DNA of 64,000 nucleotides from Triticum aestivum (GCF_018294505.1 NC_057800.1:170805703-170869702), one strand, 5' to 3'. Shown: positions 1 to 11,478, numbered from the stretch's first letter. Numbers and translations: made by a program. Notes: a model not told the origin generated them from the sequence alone.

Positions 1-56
1 TTCCTTCAATGCCACATGTGTGAGTTATGCATGATTAGGGCCTACGGTACATATTT
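1..56 (+). repeat. Tail of a locally duplicated unit (copy 0)
   Basis: The first ~56 bases match the ends of two later blocks, near 11427-11480 and 12257-12303. All share the sequence around 'aatgccacatgtg' and 'agggcctac'. It is the end of a unit that is tandemly repeated around the exonuclease locus. Similarity stops at about base 56, where unique sequence begins. Confidence 0.7.
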
Positions 57-253
57 AGGGGAAAGGACGGGCGACTGGCCTACTTAGAGCATCTACAATC
101 GAAAGCACCAAATTTTGGTCCCCAAACGCCCGCGGACATACATGGACACGTCCATGGACATCAGCCTGATAGCACACGAAGTTTTGTTCTCCACAATTGG
201 ATACATCAAACCTAATCCTATAATCCTATATTGTTCTCGTGCAACGTATCGTA

Positions 254-361
254 CGTATCTAAACACATGTCATTGGACTACCAAAAATTGACATGCTCTA
301 ATAACTTCGTATCTAAACACATGTCATTGGACTACCAAAAATTGACATGCTCTAATAACTT
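254..361 (+). repeat. 54-bp tandem duplication
   Basis: Two adjacent copies (254-307 and 308-361) of a 54-bp block containing 'atctaaacacatgtcattgg' are essentially identical. They lie inside the Harbinger-like element. Near identity suggests a recent replication-slippage or end-joining duplication. Confidence 0.9.
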
Positions 362-590
362 CGAACGGAGCGACAAATGGAGAAGTTCATCCATTCCCCC
401 CCCCCCCTGCCCTTGCCTTTGCCCTTTCCATCATCTGTGCGGTAGTAGCGGTCGAAGACGCATAACAGATCGAGGCGGGTTTGCTCACCGCCGGAGCGGT
501 CCAATCCGTCGCCATCCTCGGTCTTCTCCTCCTTGGAGGGTAGTCCGGCCATGGCACGGACCGCCCGACTTTGTTCTTTTGCCACGTCCT

Positions 591-1097
591 TCACCGCCCT
601 CGCTGCTTCTCACCTATGTGGGCACGAAGGGATTCCTTCGACGCTACTTTGCGGGCTGCCGCTGCAGCCTTCGACGCGAGGGCTCCTGAAGTCATCTCTG
701 TTTGAAGCTGTGCCCGCCGCCTCACGCGACGGGCTTGCCGGGCCTCCTTTTTGGATTGGCGCCGACTCATGGAGGCGCATATGGCCTTCGTTTTGGCGCC
801 CGACGCCGCGACGATGACGTTCCACCTAAATGGTTTCGGCGCAACAGCGGGGTTGCGGCATGCGGTGCCTACCGCATCTAGCGAGGCCTCGGTCACGCGT
901 CGGGATCCACTGGCCCTGGATCCGAGAGCCATTTGGGCAATGGATGCCCGCCGGCTCGCGGAAGATCGCGGAAGGGCGCGCTCCTCTTGGGAGCATCGAA
1001 GAGCAGCGCGGACGACCATCTGCTCCTCGGGGCTGCAAGGGATGGGCTCCCAATCCTCAGATCTGGACATATTGGAGTCGGATCTAGTGGTCGCCAT
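591..1097 (-). CDS. Hypothetical basic ORF inside the Harbinger-like element
   Basis: This is a 168-codon minus-strand frame from ATG at 1097. I do not recognise it. The N-terminal half is acidic to neutral. The C-terminal half is strongly basic and alanine-rich, with a stretch of Lys/Arg (SRRQSKKEARQARRVRRR) that would form a charged helix. No catalytic motif is visible. GC is high, which makes chance open frames more likely in this stretch. It may be a remnant of the second, DNA-binding ORF carried by Harbinger elements, but that is only an inference from position. Confidence 0.25.
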   Translation of the reverse strand: MATTRSDSNMSRSEDWEPIPCSPEEQMVVRAALRCSQEERALPRSSASRRASIAQMALGSRASGSRRVTEASLDAVGTACRNPAVAPKPFRWNVIVAASGAKTKAICASMSRRQSKKEARQARRVRRRAQLQTEMTSGALASKAAAAARKVASKESLRAHIGEKQRGR

Positions 1098-1841
1098 GTG
1101 GGAGAAGGCCGGAGGTCGCGAGAGAGCTTGGTACCGTGGGATGGAAGTGGGGTGGAGTTGAGTGGATGCGGCTAGTGTTTCGTCCAAAGTGCGGATAGGG
1201 TCCAATTTATGTGGGATTGGGTGGGCAAGAGTTGTCTGGATCCGACGTGGCGGGAGTCCCCGTATCCACCCGACATATGGGCTGAATATGGGGAGTGTCG
1301 GCTAGTCGAGGCGTTTGGGTCGCCTATGAGGAGCCCGATTGGGTGTCTTGTTTTCGTCCAAACACTGACCAGGCAGCCCGTCTGGGTGTACGGGCGGGTT
1401 TGAGGGTTCCGGCTGTAGATGGTTTATTTGACGAATTGTATACGATGTGTGTGACCGTGCACATCTACACAAGATGTAATTTGGTGGATGAGTTTCTTTC
1501 CCCCTCCAAAAAGAAACTAAACACGTGAAGGTGTAGAAGAATGAAACGAGTCTTCTATCACAGCCATTGTTTTTTTTCCCGCCAATCACAGCCTTTTCTT
1601 TTTTAGGAAATCACAGTCTTTGATTTGTTGATTACAGAAAAAAAATTCGCGCCAACCACGTCAAAAAAGAAAAAATCGCGCCAACCGTTCCGAAAAGTAC
1701 CGGATTTAAAGGGGACGACGCGCCGGCGGGTTCGCAACCCTAGTTTTCGAGTACGCAAAAAAAAAAAAAAAACCTAGTTTTCGATCTGAACTTTCCCCGA
1801 TCTCGACTCTCGATCTCGAGCTTGCGCGCACTTGGGCGAAC

Positions 1842-2725
1842 ATGGCGGCGCGCGGGCAGGGTCTGGAGCAAGATTTCGATTTCTTCGTGGTGGTCGACTT
1901 CGAGGCGACGTGCGTGAAAGACGGGCGGATCTTCCCGCAGGAAATCATCGAGTTCCCCGCGGTGCTCGTCGACGGCGCCACCGGCCGCATCGAGTCCGCG
2001 TTTCGCAGGTACGTTCGTCCCAAACATCACCCTGTGCTGACCGAATTTTGCAGGGAGCTCACCGGCATCCGGCAGGAGGACGTCGACGGCGGCGTGGAAC
2101 TCGGCGACGCGCTCTGGCTGCACGATTCTTGGCTGAAGGCGGCGACGGCGGGAGCAGGGAACAAGGCGTCCGCTTGGCCGTGGTGACCTGGGGAGACTGG
2201 GATTGCCGCACCATGCTCGAGTTCGAGTGCCGCTTAAGGGCAGGGCGGGTCAACCTGCAGGAGGCGGTCCGGGCGGCGGGGCTGGACTGGGAGGGCCGCC
2301 TGCACTGTGGGCTGGACGATGCGCTCAACACGGCGCGGCTGCTTGCTGAGATCATGCGGCGCGGGGTCAAGATCACCATCACCGGCTCGCTGGCGCCGCC
2401 GCCGCCGATCCAGCAGAAGCAGCAGCCTGGCGCAAGCCCTTGCGGTGGCTCACCGGCGCTGGCGCCGCCACCGATCCAGCAGCAGCCGCCTCGCACAGGC
2501 CCTTGCAGTGGCACATTTGCGCCGGTGCCGGCGCAGGCGCCGATCCAGCAGAAGCAGCAGCAGCCGCCGCAGCCTCACATAATCAGCCCCTGCGGTGGCT
2601 CCTCCGCGACGTGCTTCTCGTACTGCGGGGTGGCGACCAGAGGAGCCATGGAGCCAGGGCCGATGCCGTCTGGATGCGCCAACTGGACGCCGGCCATGGG
2701 ACCTTACTTTCTGTGGAGCAACTGA
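1842..2725 (+). pseudogene. ERI1-like DEDDh 3'-5' exonuclease with GRF-type zinc finger, frameshifted
   Basis: Proteins of this family trim RNA 3' ends (small RNAs, histone mRNA, 5.8S rRNA) in cytosol or nucleolus. From ATG 1842, in a good context, the frame gives the Exo I motif VVDFEAT (Asp19, Glu21) and the conserved YVRP...LTxFCxELTGI block, then stops at 2184-2186. The frame starting near 2168 continues the same protein: VVTWGDWDC supplies the second Asp, and HCGLDDALNTARLL supplies the Exo III His and Asp. A Pro/Gln-rich linker and a C-terminal CFSYCG...CANW...YFLW segment like a GRF zinc finger follow, to TGA 2723-2725. All DEDDh residues exist but in two frames; the break lies between about 2145 and 2168. 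No introns are seen. A weak TATA-like 'atttaaag' lies near 1704. It may be a retrocopy, a recent pseudogene, or carry a sequencing error. Confidence 0.7.
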
Positions 2726-2924
2726 ACCAACGACCCATGAGACAGAGATTCAGAATCCAGTGTCGCCCAGCTGCTAGTGTTGACAGAGATTCAGAATCAG
2801 AGTGTAGCTCAGCTGTTTCTACTATACTCTACTCTAGGTGTGATTGTTCACTGAAATCGAACGTCACCAATGGGGCATGTAATTGGTGTCTGAATTATTA
2901 GTAGCATCAATATAAATTTAGTTT

Positions 2925-3568
2925 GAGAGAAGTGCATATTTCAACTCTGAACTCTTGCCCTAGTTTATTTTATAACCTTGAACTTTAATACCGTCTAAAT
3001 TACAATCCTTAAGTCTTAAAACCGGTCAGGATTCAACCCTCCCCTCCCCGTTGACCGGTTTTGACCTGGGGTGACCAGTTTTGACTAGTTAATGGGTCCA
3101 ATCAGCATGCCACGTCAGAATTTTTTTCAAAATTTCAAGAAAATGTAAATAAAAATCTATAAGATCGGGAAAAAAATATAAAAAGGCAAAATTCCGAAAA
3201 AATTGTTCGTGAAAAAAGCTAGGGAAAATAAAAATGATTTTTTTCCTGGAATTTGAGTTTTTGGGTTTTTTCTGGATTTTTTTTGGAAATTCGTTTTTTT
3301 ATTTTCCATGTTTTTCGGAAATTGGATTTCTTATTTCTTTTCCTGGATTTTTTTCGATTTTACAAGTTGTTTCCTTGGAAATTTTGCATTTTTTGCTGAT
3401 GTGGCATGCTGACTGGACCTGTTGATAGTCAAAACCGGTCAACAGAGAGGGGAGGGTTGAATCCTGGCCGGTTTTGAGAGTTGGGGGTTGTAATTTAGAT
3501 GGTATTGGAGTTCGGGGTTGTAAATTAGATTAGGGCAAAAATTGAGGGTTGAAATATGCACTTCTCTC
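2925..3568. mobile_element. Mutator-type MITE with ~175-190 bp TIRs and 9-bp TSD
   Basis: The ends 'gagagaagtgcatattt' and 'aaatatgcacttctctc' are perfect inverted repeats. The inverted similarity extends from 2925 to about 3116 against 3395-3568, including 'ttgaccggttttgac'. The flanks carry a perfect 9-bp direct repeat 'atttagttt' (2916-2924 and 3569-3577), the hallmark of Mutator-like insertions. The interior is AT-rich with no coding sequence. It sits just after the exonuclease 3' UTR, in a duplicated block whose other copy lacks it. Confidence 0.9.
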
Positions 3569-3579
3569 ATTTAGTTTTA

Positions 3580-3870
3580 GGCCTCTTTTGGTTCATAGGG
3601 TAGGAATATCATAGGAATAGGAAAATCATAGCAAGTGAGGTGGCATGCATCTCACTTCCTATAGGTTGATGTCACTTGATTCATAGGATAGGATTTTTTT
3701 CCATTGAGTCTAGGCTAATGTTTTTTTCCTTTGAAATATGAAGGATTGATTCCTATCCTATATAGAAATAGGAATCCATTCCTACAAACCAAAAGGCTCC
3801 ATAGGAATTTTTCCTACAAAAATCCTATCCTCTAGAAATCTTACAAGATTCCTTCAAACCAAAGGAGGCC
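3580..3870. mobile_element. Tourist-like (PIF/Harbinger) MITE
   Basis: This is a 291-bp element with termini 'ggcctcttttggttc' and, in reverse, 'ggcctcctttggttt', flanked by TTA on both sides (3577-3579 and 3871-3873). The interior is filled with inverted 'ataggaatag'-type motifs and has no coding capacity. The left TTA overlaps the last base of the Mutator MITE target duplication, so the two elements abut. Confidence 0.8.
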
Positions 3871-4386
3871 TTAGTTATTACTACTGTTAATAGAAGATTT
3901 TTTTACCTTCTCTGTGGATTTCTTCAGTACTGAGCAAACGGCCAACGATTGACTTGTTAGTGACATTGATAAATTTCTGAAGAAGGCTACAATTCCAGTC
4001 GACAATGCAAACGGAAATTCATCCTCCGATGAATCCCCCTGCTCTGCCGAGGGGCGACCGATGCCAAGGAGAGGGATGGTCTCTCTCCAAGGCACATTCG
4101 TCAGCATCGAACAAGGCGGTGTTAGAACCTTATATCAAGATTGAAAAACAAAACAACCAACTGTAGATTTCTGAGATAAGAGCTAATTCAAATAATTTGT
4201 TGTACATATTTAGCACGTGGTGCTGGAAGTCCCTGGGGTACAGTTAAAAGCCGAAGTTGTTGTAATAGTATGGCACTTTTGTTGTCCAGAAATTGAACGG
4301 TTTTGGAAGCTAGTTCCTTTTATCCACTTTCAGTTCCTCTTGAGTTTGAGCTCTTTGAGGCTTGCTTGGTTCATTGTCCCCTGTTG
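3871..4386 (+). repeat. Duplicated 3' flank of the exonuclease locus, copy A (left part)
   Basis: This noncoding block, from 'ttagttattactactgttaa' on, aligns with 11530-12020 of copy B. Together with 2870-2924 it represents the ancestral flank before MITE insertion. It ends in the left LINE target duplication (4373-4386). The open frames it contains are not conserved between copies, so no gene is called. Confidence 0.8.
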
Positions 4387-4897
4387 AGGAACGAACCTGG
4401 GCGACCTGATGAATTCTCGGAGCTCTCCCTCCCCGCCCCACGCGCCGCTGGGGCCTAGCTGAGCTCCCCCTCCCCGCCCCACACGCCGCTGGCCGCTCCG
4501 GCCGCGGCGGCCACCCCCCACAGCCCCCCGCCCCCCTCGCCCCTTCTCGCGGCGACATGGGCGCGCCGCGCTCCCCCCGACCCGGATCCAGCTACGGCTC
4601 TGCGGCGGGAGACCTGGTTTTGCCCCTCGGTCCACGGACAACTCCTCCCCCCAGCGCGCTCCATTGCTGCGGCGTCTCCCTGGCCCCAGATCCGGAGTTT
4701 CAGCCATGGATCCTGCATCGTGATGAATGCTCCGCGGCTGCGGATGCAGTAATTGGGCCGGATTCGCCGGAGTTTCCGGCTCCGCGTCTTAAATCCATAG
4801 TAGTCGCCTCTGCTGCAGATCCCGTGGATCTTGGGGTGCCCCCGCCCGTCGCCTCCAGTCCATCATAGTCGCCCCGCCCCCCACAAATCCTTCCTCT

Positions 4898-7194
4898 TTG
4901 GGGCTGGACGGTGGATGGACGACTGTCTCCTCCAAGAAGAACCGCGGCCGCCCCTCTGATCTGCCGGATAATAGCAGGCCCCCTCCGCACCGCTCCGAGG
5001 ATCGCCGGGCCGCGTTCAATGCGGCCGGTGGGCGGGAGGCCTTCGTAAGTCGCTTCCGCGCCGCTGTTTCCGGTGCCTCAGCAAGGTCCACCGCCGGAAA
5101 GACTGTAGAGACCCGCTCCATTGCATCATCTGCGAGCGCCCGGGGCATTTTGGCCGTGAGTGTCCAGAAAATCCTCGCAATGGCCCGGGTGGCTCTGCTT
5201 CTGCTAGGTTAGGTCCGCTTGCTCCTCGTCGCCCGGTGCACTCCCACCTGCACTTCCCCCTGTCACCGCCACCCCCTCACCTCCGTCGCCGCTCCAGCCG
5301 CCCCTCCCCCACCCGCCCTCTTTGTCGATGGCTGAGCTGAGCCTCTCTGATCCTGCACGCCGCCCCTGCACCAGCCACAAGGTGGGGGTCTCCTCGGTGG
5401 AAGTGGAGCGGGCCGTCTTCTTCCTCACGCAGCATGCGGTCACGCTGCATGCTTTGGACGAGGTGGCGGCCACGTCCCCGATGGCCGTCGGGCGGGCCTT
5501 CGAGGCCCAGCTCTATGTCCCGCCCCATCAGTTGCGGGTCACTGCACACCAGCCTGAAGACTTCCTCGTCGTCTTCACCCAGCCGGCGCACCATGCCAAC
5601 ACAGTGCGTCGCGGCACTCTGCATGTCGACGGCATCAACCTCGCCATCCAGCCCTGGCGCGAGGACGATCATGCAGGCTTCGCCACCTTCAACCTGCATG
5701 TCCGCTGCGTCATCGAGCACATGCCCATGCAGTACTGGTCCATTGAGGGAGTGCAGGAGGTGTTCGGCGACAAGGTGTGCATCGACCGGCTTGATAGCCG
5801 AACGCTGGAGCGCGACCACACCAAGACCTTTGCCTGATGGGTCTGGATGTGGGACATGTCCTTCATCCCCACCAGGCACACCTACTGGAAGCTTCCGCGG
5901 GGCGCCAGTCGGGTGGAGGAGATGGTTGGCTTCTCTCCGCCGGACCGCAGGGTGGCGCCTCCTCCGGGCGCGACGCGGTTCGACCTACTCATCCATGTAG
6001 ACCTCATCGAAGACTGGTCTCCATGCTCTCCTCGCTCCTCCCACTCCGCACAGAGCGGGCTGCCATCCTCCGGCACCGACGACGACGACGCGCTGCCGCG
6101 CACCTTCCCTGGCACCTGGTCCATGCACGTCGAAGATGGCTAGCGTGAGGAGCTGCACAGGCGCCAGGCCCGTGCCTCGGTGGTGGACACCGGATGCCGG
6201 GGCTTGCCTCTCAGCGGCTCTCGGCGTGACCCTGACAACAACAGGGCCGACAGAAGATCTTGGAAGGACACGCTTCTGGGCCGCGGGCGCGGCCACCAGG
6301 CGCAGGCTGAGGTCTCGTCCAGGGACCTCCGTGTCCGCAGCCACTCGCCGCCGACGCGCCACCGCTCTGGCAGCTCCAAGGGACGGGCCCGCAAGTCCAA
6401 CGACAACAGGCGCAAGACCAGTGGCCACGATTCCAAGAAGAATGAAAGTCAGGCCGCGTCCAAGGCCGACCCAGTCCCGCCCGCTCACCTCAACTCCGAA
6501 GCCCTCAACGACGACCTTGAGCAATTCTTCGCCCAAGCAAAGAGGCCGATCACCGCCATGGAACCGGCCAAGGCTGACGCTGCCCACCTCGACGCAGAAA
6601 TTGAAGCGGTGTTGGCCGCGCCGCTGGAGTTCACTGACAGAGACAAAGAGCAGCGTGATGATGCCCAGAAGGACGACCCGGATCATTTCAGGCCAACACT
6701 GTCTGGGCCATCCCACAACCCTGCAAGCTTCAACTGCAAAACACCCACAGCTGCAACAACAGTTCAGATGCAGCTCGGAGAAATAACAGAACAAGTGTGC
6801 CACCTGGAGATTCAAGTCCCTGGCTCTTCTACTCGTGATCTCTTCACCAGCCCTGCTGCCGCTGCCACCGTCCAGGAGGTACTCTGCACCGGCCAAATCC
6901 AAGGCAACTTCCACGCCGCCACCGCGCCAGAGTGCCCGTCAGGCTGCTCAGAACAACACTACACCTGTCACCGAGCATGCCATGCTACGCCTGGTGAAAG
7001 GACTGGGTCTGCTGGGTTCAAAAGAGAAGATGACTGCCAAGGCGGCTGAAGCCCTCATCCGCGGGTTCGACGAACCACTCTCCGACGACGACATCAACAT
7101 CATCGCCAAGCTAACCAGGCTCAACAAGGAGGCACTGCGCGTGGCCGTGGGCATGGCTGGGCCTGAAGTTGAAGCCGAGGAGGCTGGAGTGTAG
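4898..7194 (+). pseudogene. LINE ORF1 (CCHC zinc knuckles plus DUF4283-like domain), degenerate
   Basis: ORF1 is the nucleic-acid-binding protein of grass LINEs. A start codon is not obvious; the recognisable protein begins near 4898 (GGWTTVSSKK). After a frameshift near 5058 come two CX2CX4HX4C zinc knuckles (about 5065-5165). The frame shifts again near 5320 into a DUF4283-like RNA-binding domain (FLVVFTQPAHHANTV). That domain is broken by TGA at 5835-5837 but continues in frame to 6143 with MWDMSFIPTRHTYW. A hydrophilic linker follows. After another shift near 6900 comes a conserved C-terminus (AMLRLVKGLGLLGSKEKMT) ending at 7194. The knuckle-first order is usual for grass LINEs. At least three shifts and two stops make it non-functional. 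Confidence 0.8.
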
Positions 7195-7458
7195 TCATGT
7201 TAGCGCTCCTCCTTCTCTGTAGTAGTTCCCGACAGCGGCCGGCAATAGGCCGGCTTGAGCTAGGTTTAGTCCTTCTCTGTATCAGTAGTGGTAGGTGGTT
7301 TAGCTTTCATCATCGAAACTTAGGGTCTATTGGTGGTCGACGACGCCCCCAGGCTAGAAAGGCTATGTATTAGTTGCATCTTCTTTCCTTTGTTAATGAT
7401 TTTAGCCGTCGGAACCCGTCGATGCTGTTGTTTCTCCAAGAGTTGTTTTATGTTCCTG

Positions 7459-10400
7459 ATGAGTAGCACAAGCTGTGCAATCTTAAGTTGGAACATCAGG
7501 GGACTGAACACACCAGCCAGGCGAACTGCCGTGCGATAGATAGCAGAGGCGCAGCGAGCAAGCATTCTCTGTCTGCAGGAGACTAAGTTAGAATCTTGGA
7601 CGCCCAGTATTGTTACAGAGCTGGGAGGAACCAGATTGGAAGGGTGCACTGTTCTTTCAGCGATCGGCACTAGAGGAGGAATTGCTGTTCTCTGGGACAA
7701 GAGCTTAGTCAGTTTTGCGACACACGCAGTCGGAAATTTCTCAATCACCAAAAAAGTGTCTCTGATCCAGGACAGAGTTGATTTTTGGCTTACAACTGTC
7801 TACGGGCCTATGGATGACACGCGAAAAGATGACTTCCTTGCCGAAATGGCTCATGCTGCACCACCACAAGGAGAACCCTGGCTGCTAAATGGAGATTTCA
7901 ACATCATATATGAAGCCCGTGACAAAAACAATCTCAACCTGAACAGGAGGACCATGGGCATGTTCAGATCAGCGATCGACAGAGTAGGCTTAAAAGAGAT
8001 CAAATGCAAAAATAGAAGATTCACATGGACAAATGAGCGGCAAAACCCAACGATGGTCAGCATCGACAAAGTGTTCTGCAACTCGGAATGGGACGCCCTC
8101 TTCCCCTCGTTCATGTTGATGGCCACGACAAAAGTTTGTTCAGATCACTGTCCTCTGCTTCTTGCAAACACTGCGGCACCCCGCAAAAGAGCAGCATTTC
8201 ATTTTGAGTCATTTTGGCCACGTTTTCCTCTCTTTCAGGAAACAGTTAAAAGAGCCTGGCAGCGCCCAGTTAACCACACCTGTCCAATCATCAGGCTCAA
8301 GAAAAAGATGCAGAGGACAGTGCACGATCTCAAAATTTGGGCAAAGTCTCTCTTTAGCGATGCAAAGGTTCAGTTCCACTTGGCGTGCGAAGTAATCTTG
8401 AGACTCGATATAGCTCAAGAAAAAAGAGGTCTGACGCAACAAGAATTCTGGTTAAGGAAACAACTAAAACTTCATACCCTTGGACTGGCTGCAGTAGAGA
8501 GAGCAAGGAAAAGACAGGCTTCAAGGATAACCTGGCTCAAGGCGGGAGATGCAAGAACGGCCTTCTTCCAAGCAAAGATCATCTCCAGAAGGTGGAAGAA
8601 CTTTATACACTCCCTGCAAACAGAAACAAGGACAGCCACTGCGCACGAGGAAAAGAAAGCAATTGCTCATGATCACTTTGCAAATCTGCTGGGGAAAAAG
8701 GAGGAAAGGCGATGCTCCATCAACTGGGAGGAATTGGATATGCCAAGTATTCAAAACGAGGGGCTGGACAATCCTTTCTCGGAGCCTGAAGTTTGGGCTG
8801 CCATCATGGCATCTCCAGCAGAGAAAGCGCCAGGCCCTGACGGCTTTTCGGGAACTTTCTTCAGAGCTTGCTGGGGTACCATTAAAATGACGTCATGGCA
8901 ATGTTCGATCACTTCTACAACCTAGCTGATGGTAACTTTGCTGAAATTAACTCAGCAATGATCACCCTCTTGCCCAAGAAGGACGGAGCCACTAGAATGA
9001 ACAACTACAGACCTATAAGTCTGATACATTCCATCGCCAAGCTGATCACTAAAGTGCTATCCATGAGGCAGGCGGCCATTATGGACAAGATTATCTCCCC
9101 TGCTCAAACGGCCTTTCAACGCGGGAAATGCATCCATGACAGCTACCTTTACGTGCAAAATTCTGCCTGAGCTCTTCATAGAAACAAAACCCCAGCTCTT
9201 CTTCTTAAGCTAGACATAGCTAGGGCCTTCGATAGCATTTCATGGGAGTACTTGTTAGAGCTGCTACAGAGGCTGGGGTTCTCAGCCCGATGGAGGGATT
9301 GGATCGCCCTGCTGTTATCTTGCTCCACCTCGTCCTGCATCCTCAACGGCGATCCAGGCGACATCGTCGTCCATCTTCGTGGTCTCCGACAGGGAGATCC
9401 CCTCTCGCCGCTTCTCTTCATCCTTTGCATTGATCCACTCCATCGCCTCCTCAATGCAGCCACTAGGATGGGCGTGCTGAATCCCATCCCGGGTTCGGCG
9501 GTGAGGATGCGCACGAGCTTATATGCTGACGCCGCCGTCATCTTCATCAACCCTGCACGTCAAGAAGTAGATAGCCTCGTAGAGCTGCTGCGGTTTTTCG
9601 GTGACACTACAGGGCTCCGGGTCAACCTTGCCAAATCTCTCGCGGCTCCCATTAGGTGCGAAGGCATAGACATCACTGATGTTCTTCAGAACTTTGGTGG
9701 CATCATAACAGCGTTCCCGATTAGATATCTAGGTCTTCCGATCACGACGGGGCGTACTAGACTAGCGCATATTCAGGTCATTCTGGACAGGATCCGTGCT
9801 CGCCTCTCCGACTAGAAAGGCAGGCTAATGTCGTTGGCTGGGCGGCGTGTTTTAGTACGTTGCGTCCCCTCGACCATGCCCACTTTTGCTCTCACAGCCC
9901 TTCGAGCTCCAAAGAAATTTTATGAAGATATTGACAAATCACGATGGCGTTTTCTTTGGGCGGGAGATGAGGAGATGTCCGGTGGAAAGTGCAAGGTGGG
10001 CTGGAGCATGGTGACCACGCCGGAGCAGTATGGTGGTCTCGGCATCCACGATCTTCCTCGCTTCGCCAGGGCTCTACGTCTGCGATGGCTTTGGCAAACC
10101 TGGACGCACCCAGACAAACCCTCGTAAGAATGGGCACGCCCTGCAATGCCTCAGACAGGACCCTGTTTGCTGCCTCCACAGCGGTGACCATCGGTGATGG
10201 AGCGACGGCATCTTTCTGGTTCTGTTCATGGCTAGGTGGACGTCCACTTTGTCAAGCCTTCCTCACTCTTTTTGCAAGATCAGCCAGGAAGAACCGCTCG
10301 GTCAAGGACGCGCTGCACGATGATAGATGGATCTTGGACTTGAGGTGAGGTGACCCGGATGCCATTGCACTGCAGGTGGTGCAGCTTGCGAGGGAGATCA

Positions 10401-11029
10401 GGCAGGTTGCCCCCACTCCCACCCCAGGAACCCAAGACTCCATTACTTGGAAGCTCAGCGCATCAGGCTTCTACACTACAAGCTCATCATACAATGCCCA
10501 ATTTAGCAACTGACAGGGTACCTCCTTCAAATCAATCATCCGAAAAATCTGGGCGCCAGGCAAGATCAAGATGTTCCTATGGTTGCTGCACCTCGATAGA
10601 CTATGGTGCAATGATCGTCTGCAAAGGAGAGGCTGGGTTAATGGATACTTCTGCCCAATGTGCATGCGCAACCTCGAGACCTCTGTTCATCTCTGCTGGG
10701 AGTGCCCGGTGGCACTGCAAGTCTGGCAAGCGGGGGCAGCCTGGCACAGATGTGCCTCTTTGAATCAGGCCTTCTGGTGCAATGGAAGAACAACAACAAC
10801 GGGCCGTGTTCAAAGGATTATAGCGGCTGCCGCCCCAGGTCACAGGAAGGGTGTTAAAACCGTGGTGGCACTCATCTGCTGGCACCTATGGTTAGAACGC
10901 AACGCCTGCACATTCAAAGGGAAGCAGCCAAACGCAGAGCACATCATTGAAGCCTGCAAGCGCGACATGGAGCAATGGAGAATGGCCCGGGCAAAGTGCA
11001 TTGAGCTACCCTTCAGGGAAATGACGTGA
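7459..11029 (+). pseudogene. LINE ORF2 (endonuclease, reverse transcriptase, zf-RVT), degenerate
   Basis: ATG 7459 starts AILSWNIRGLN, the N-terminus of the apurinic-type endonuclease. An in-frame TAG follows at 7537-7539. The endonuclease continues with LQETK, the GDFN motif and a C-terminal SDHCPLLL (catalytic Asp and His) near 8140. Reverse transcriptase starts near 8790 (AEKAPGPDGF). A 1-base loss near 8887 shifts frame into MAMFDHFYN, then LPKKD, YRPISLI and RQGDPLSPLLF. The catalytic box reads YADA instead of YADD (near 9521), which alone would kill polymerase activity. Further in-frame stops lie at 9168, 9814 and 10125, with a shift to another frame near 10130. The C-terminal reverse-transcriptase zinc-binding domain (10571-11029: FCPMCMRNLETSVHLCWECP) is still clear. 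Confidence 0.9.
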
Positions 11030-11197
11030 AAGTATCGCCATGCGACCTAGGCCCAGCAGACCCCCCTCCGTTTGCAGGGCAGTTGTAATTTTTCATCCTT
11101 CTTGATCACTTGATCATATTTGTTACTCTCCCTTCTGCTTAAATCAATGAAATGCCGGCAATGTTGGCCGTTTCAAAAAAAAAATTGTCCCCTGTTG

Positions 11198-11478
11198 TGA
11201 AAAAAATAAACTCTGGAGGAAAATAGGCATAACTTTCATCGTATTTTCAGCGACATAAACCTGAGCCATTTTGAATCTGATTTGTTGCTCTGATAAAATT
11301 ATTGGTGTCCAAAATCCAGCTGCTACAGAGACTTCTTGTCCATCCAGCATTCAGGAGCTGTTGCTTGTATTGCATCGCTCATTTTTCAGAACAAACAAGA
11401 GAAATTTCCAGCTAGAGTATTTATTTCCTTTAATGCCACATGTGCGAGTTACGCATAATTAGGGCCTACAGTACATAT
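11198..11478 (+). repeat. Duplicated flank, copy A (right part, after the LINE)
   Basis: This is the continuation of copy A after the LINE. It matches 12020-12303 of copy B almost base for base (for example 'gacttcttgtccatc' and 'ttcagaacaaacaagag'). It ends with the same 'agggcctac' block that opens the window. Noncoding. Confidence 0.85.

Larger units (their letters stand above)
87..1423. mobile_element. PIF/Harbinger-like DNA element (candidate)
   Basis: The left end starts 'gagcatctacaatcg' and the right end, reverse-complemented, reads 'accatctacagccgg', so the termini are imperfect inverted repeats. Both ends are flanked by TTA (84-86 and 1424-1426), the 3-bp target duplication typical of PIF/Harbinger elements. 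The interior is GC-rich and holds a basic open frame on the minus strand. No DDE transposase is visible, so it would be non-autonomous. The termini are diverged, and another TIR superfamily is possible. Confidence 0.45.
4387..11183 (+). mobile_element. Full-length LINE (L1-type non-LTR retrotransposon)
   Basis: The element is 6.8 kb and ends in a short poly(A) at 11175-11183. It is bounded by a perfect 14-bp target-site duplication 'attgtcccctgttg' (4373-4386 and 11184-11197), which fixes both ends. The order is a GC-rich 5' UTR with two near-identical 32-bp blocks (4420-4451 and 4461-4492), then ORF1 with CCHC knuckles, then ORF2 with endonuclease, reverse transcriptase and zinc-binding C-terminus, then a short 3' UTR (11030-11174). 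Both ORFs carry stops and frameshifts, so the copy is dead. The unchanged TSD suggests moderate age. Confidence 0.95.

Noticed and set aside
1755..1771. A17-type tract near the exonuclease start, considered as a poly(A) tail
   Set aside because: There is no upstream retrotransposon 3' end and no flanking target duplication. A 12-base 'cctagttttcga' repeat around it points to local slippage.
2013..2050. gtacgt...ttttgcag, considered as an intron in the exonuclease
   Set aside because: The enclosed residues (YVRPKHHPVLTEFC) are the conserved family block, so the stretch is coding. Removing it does not cure the later frameshift.
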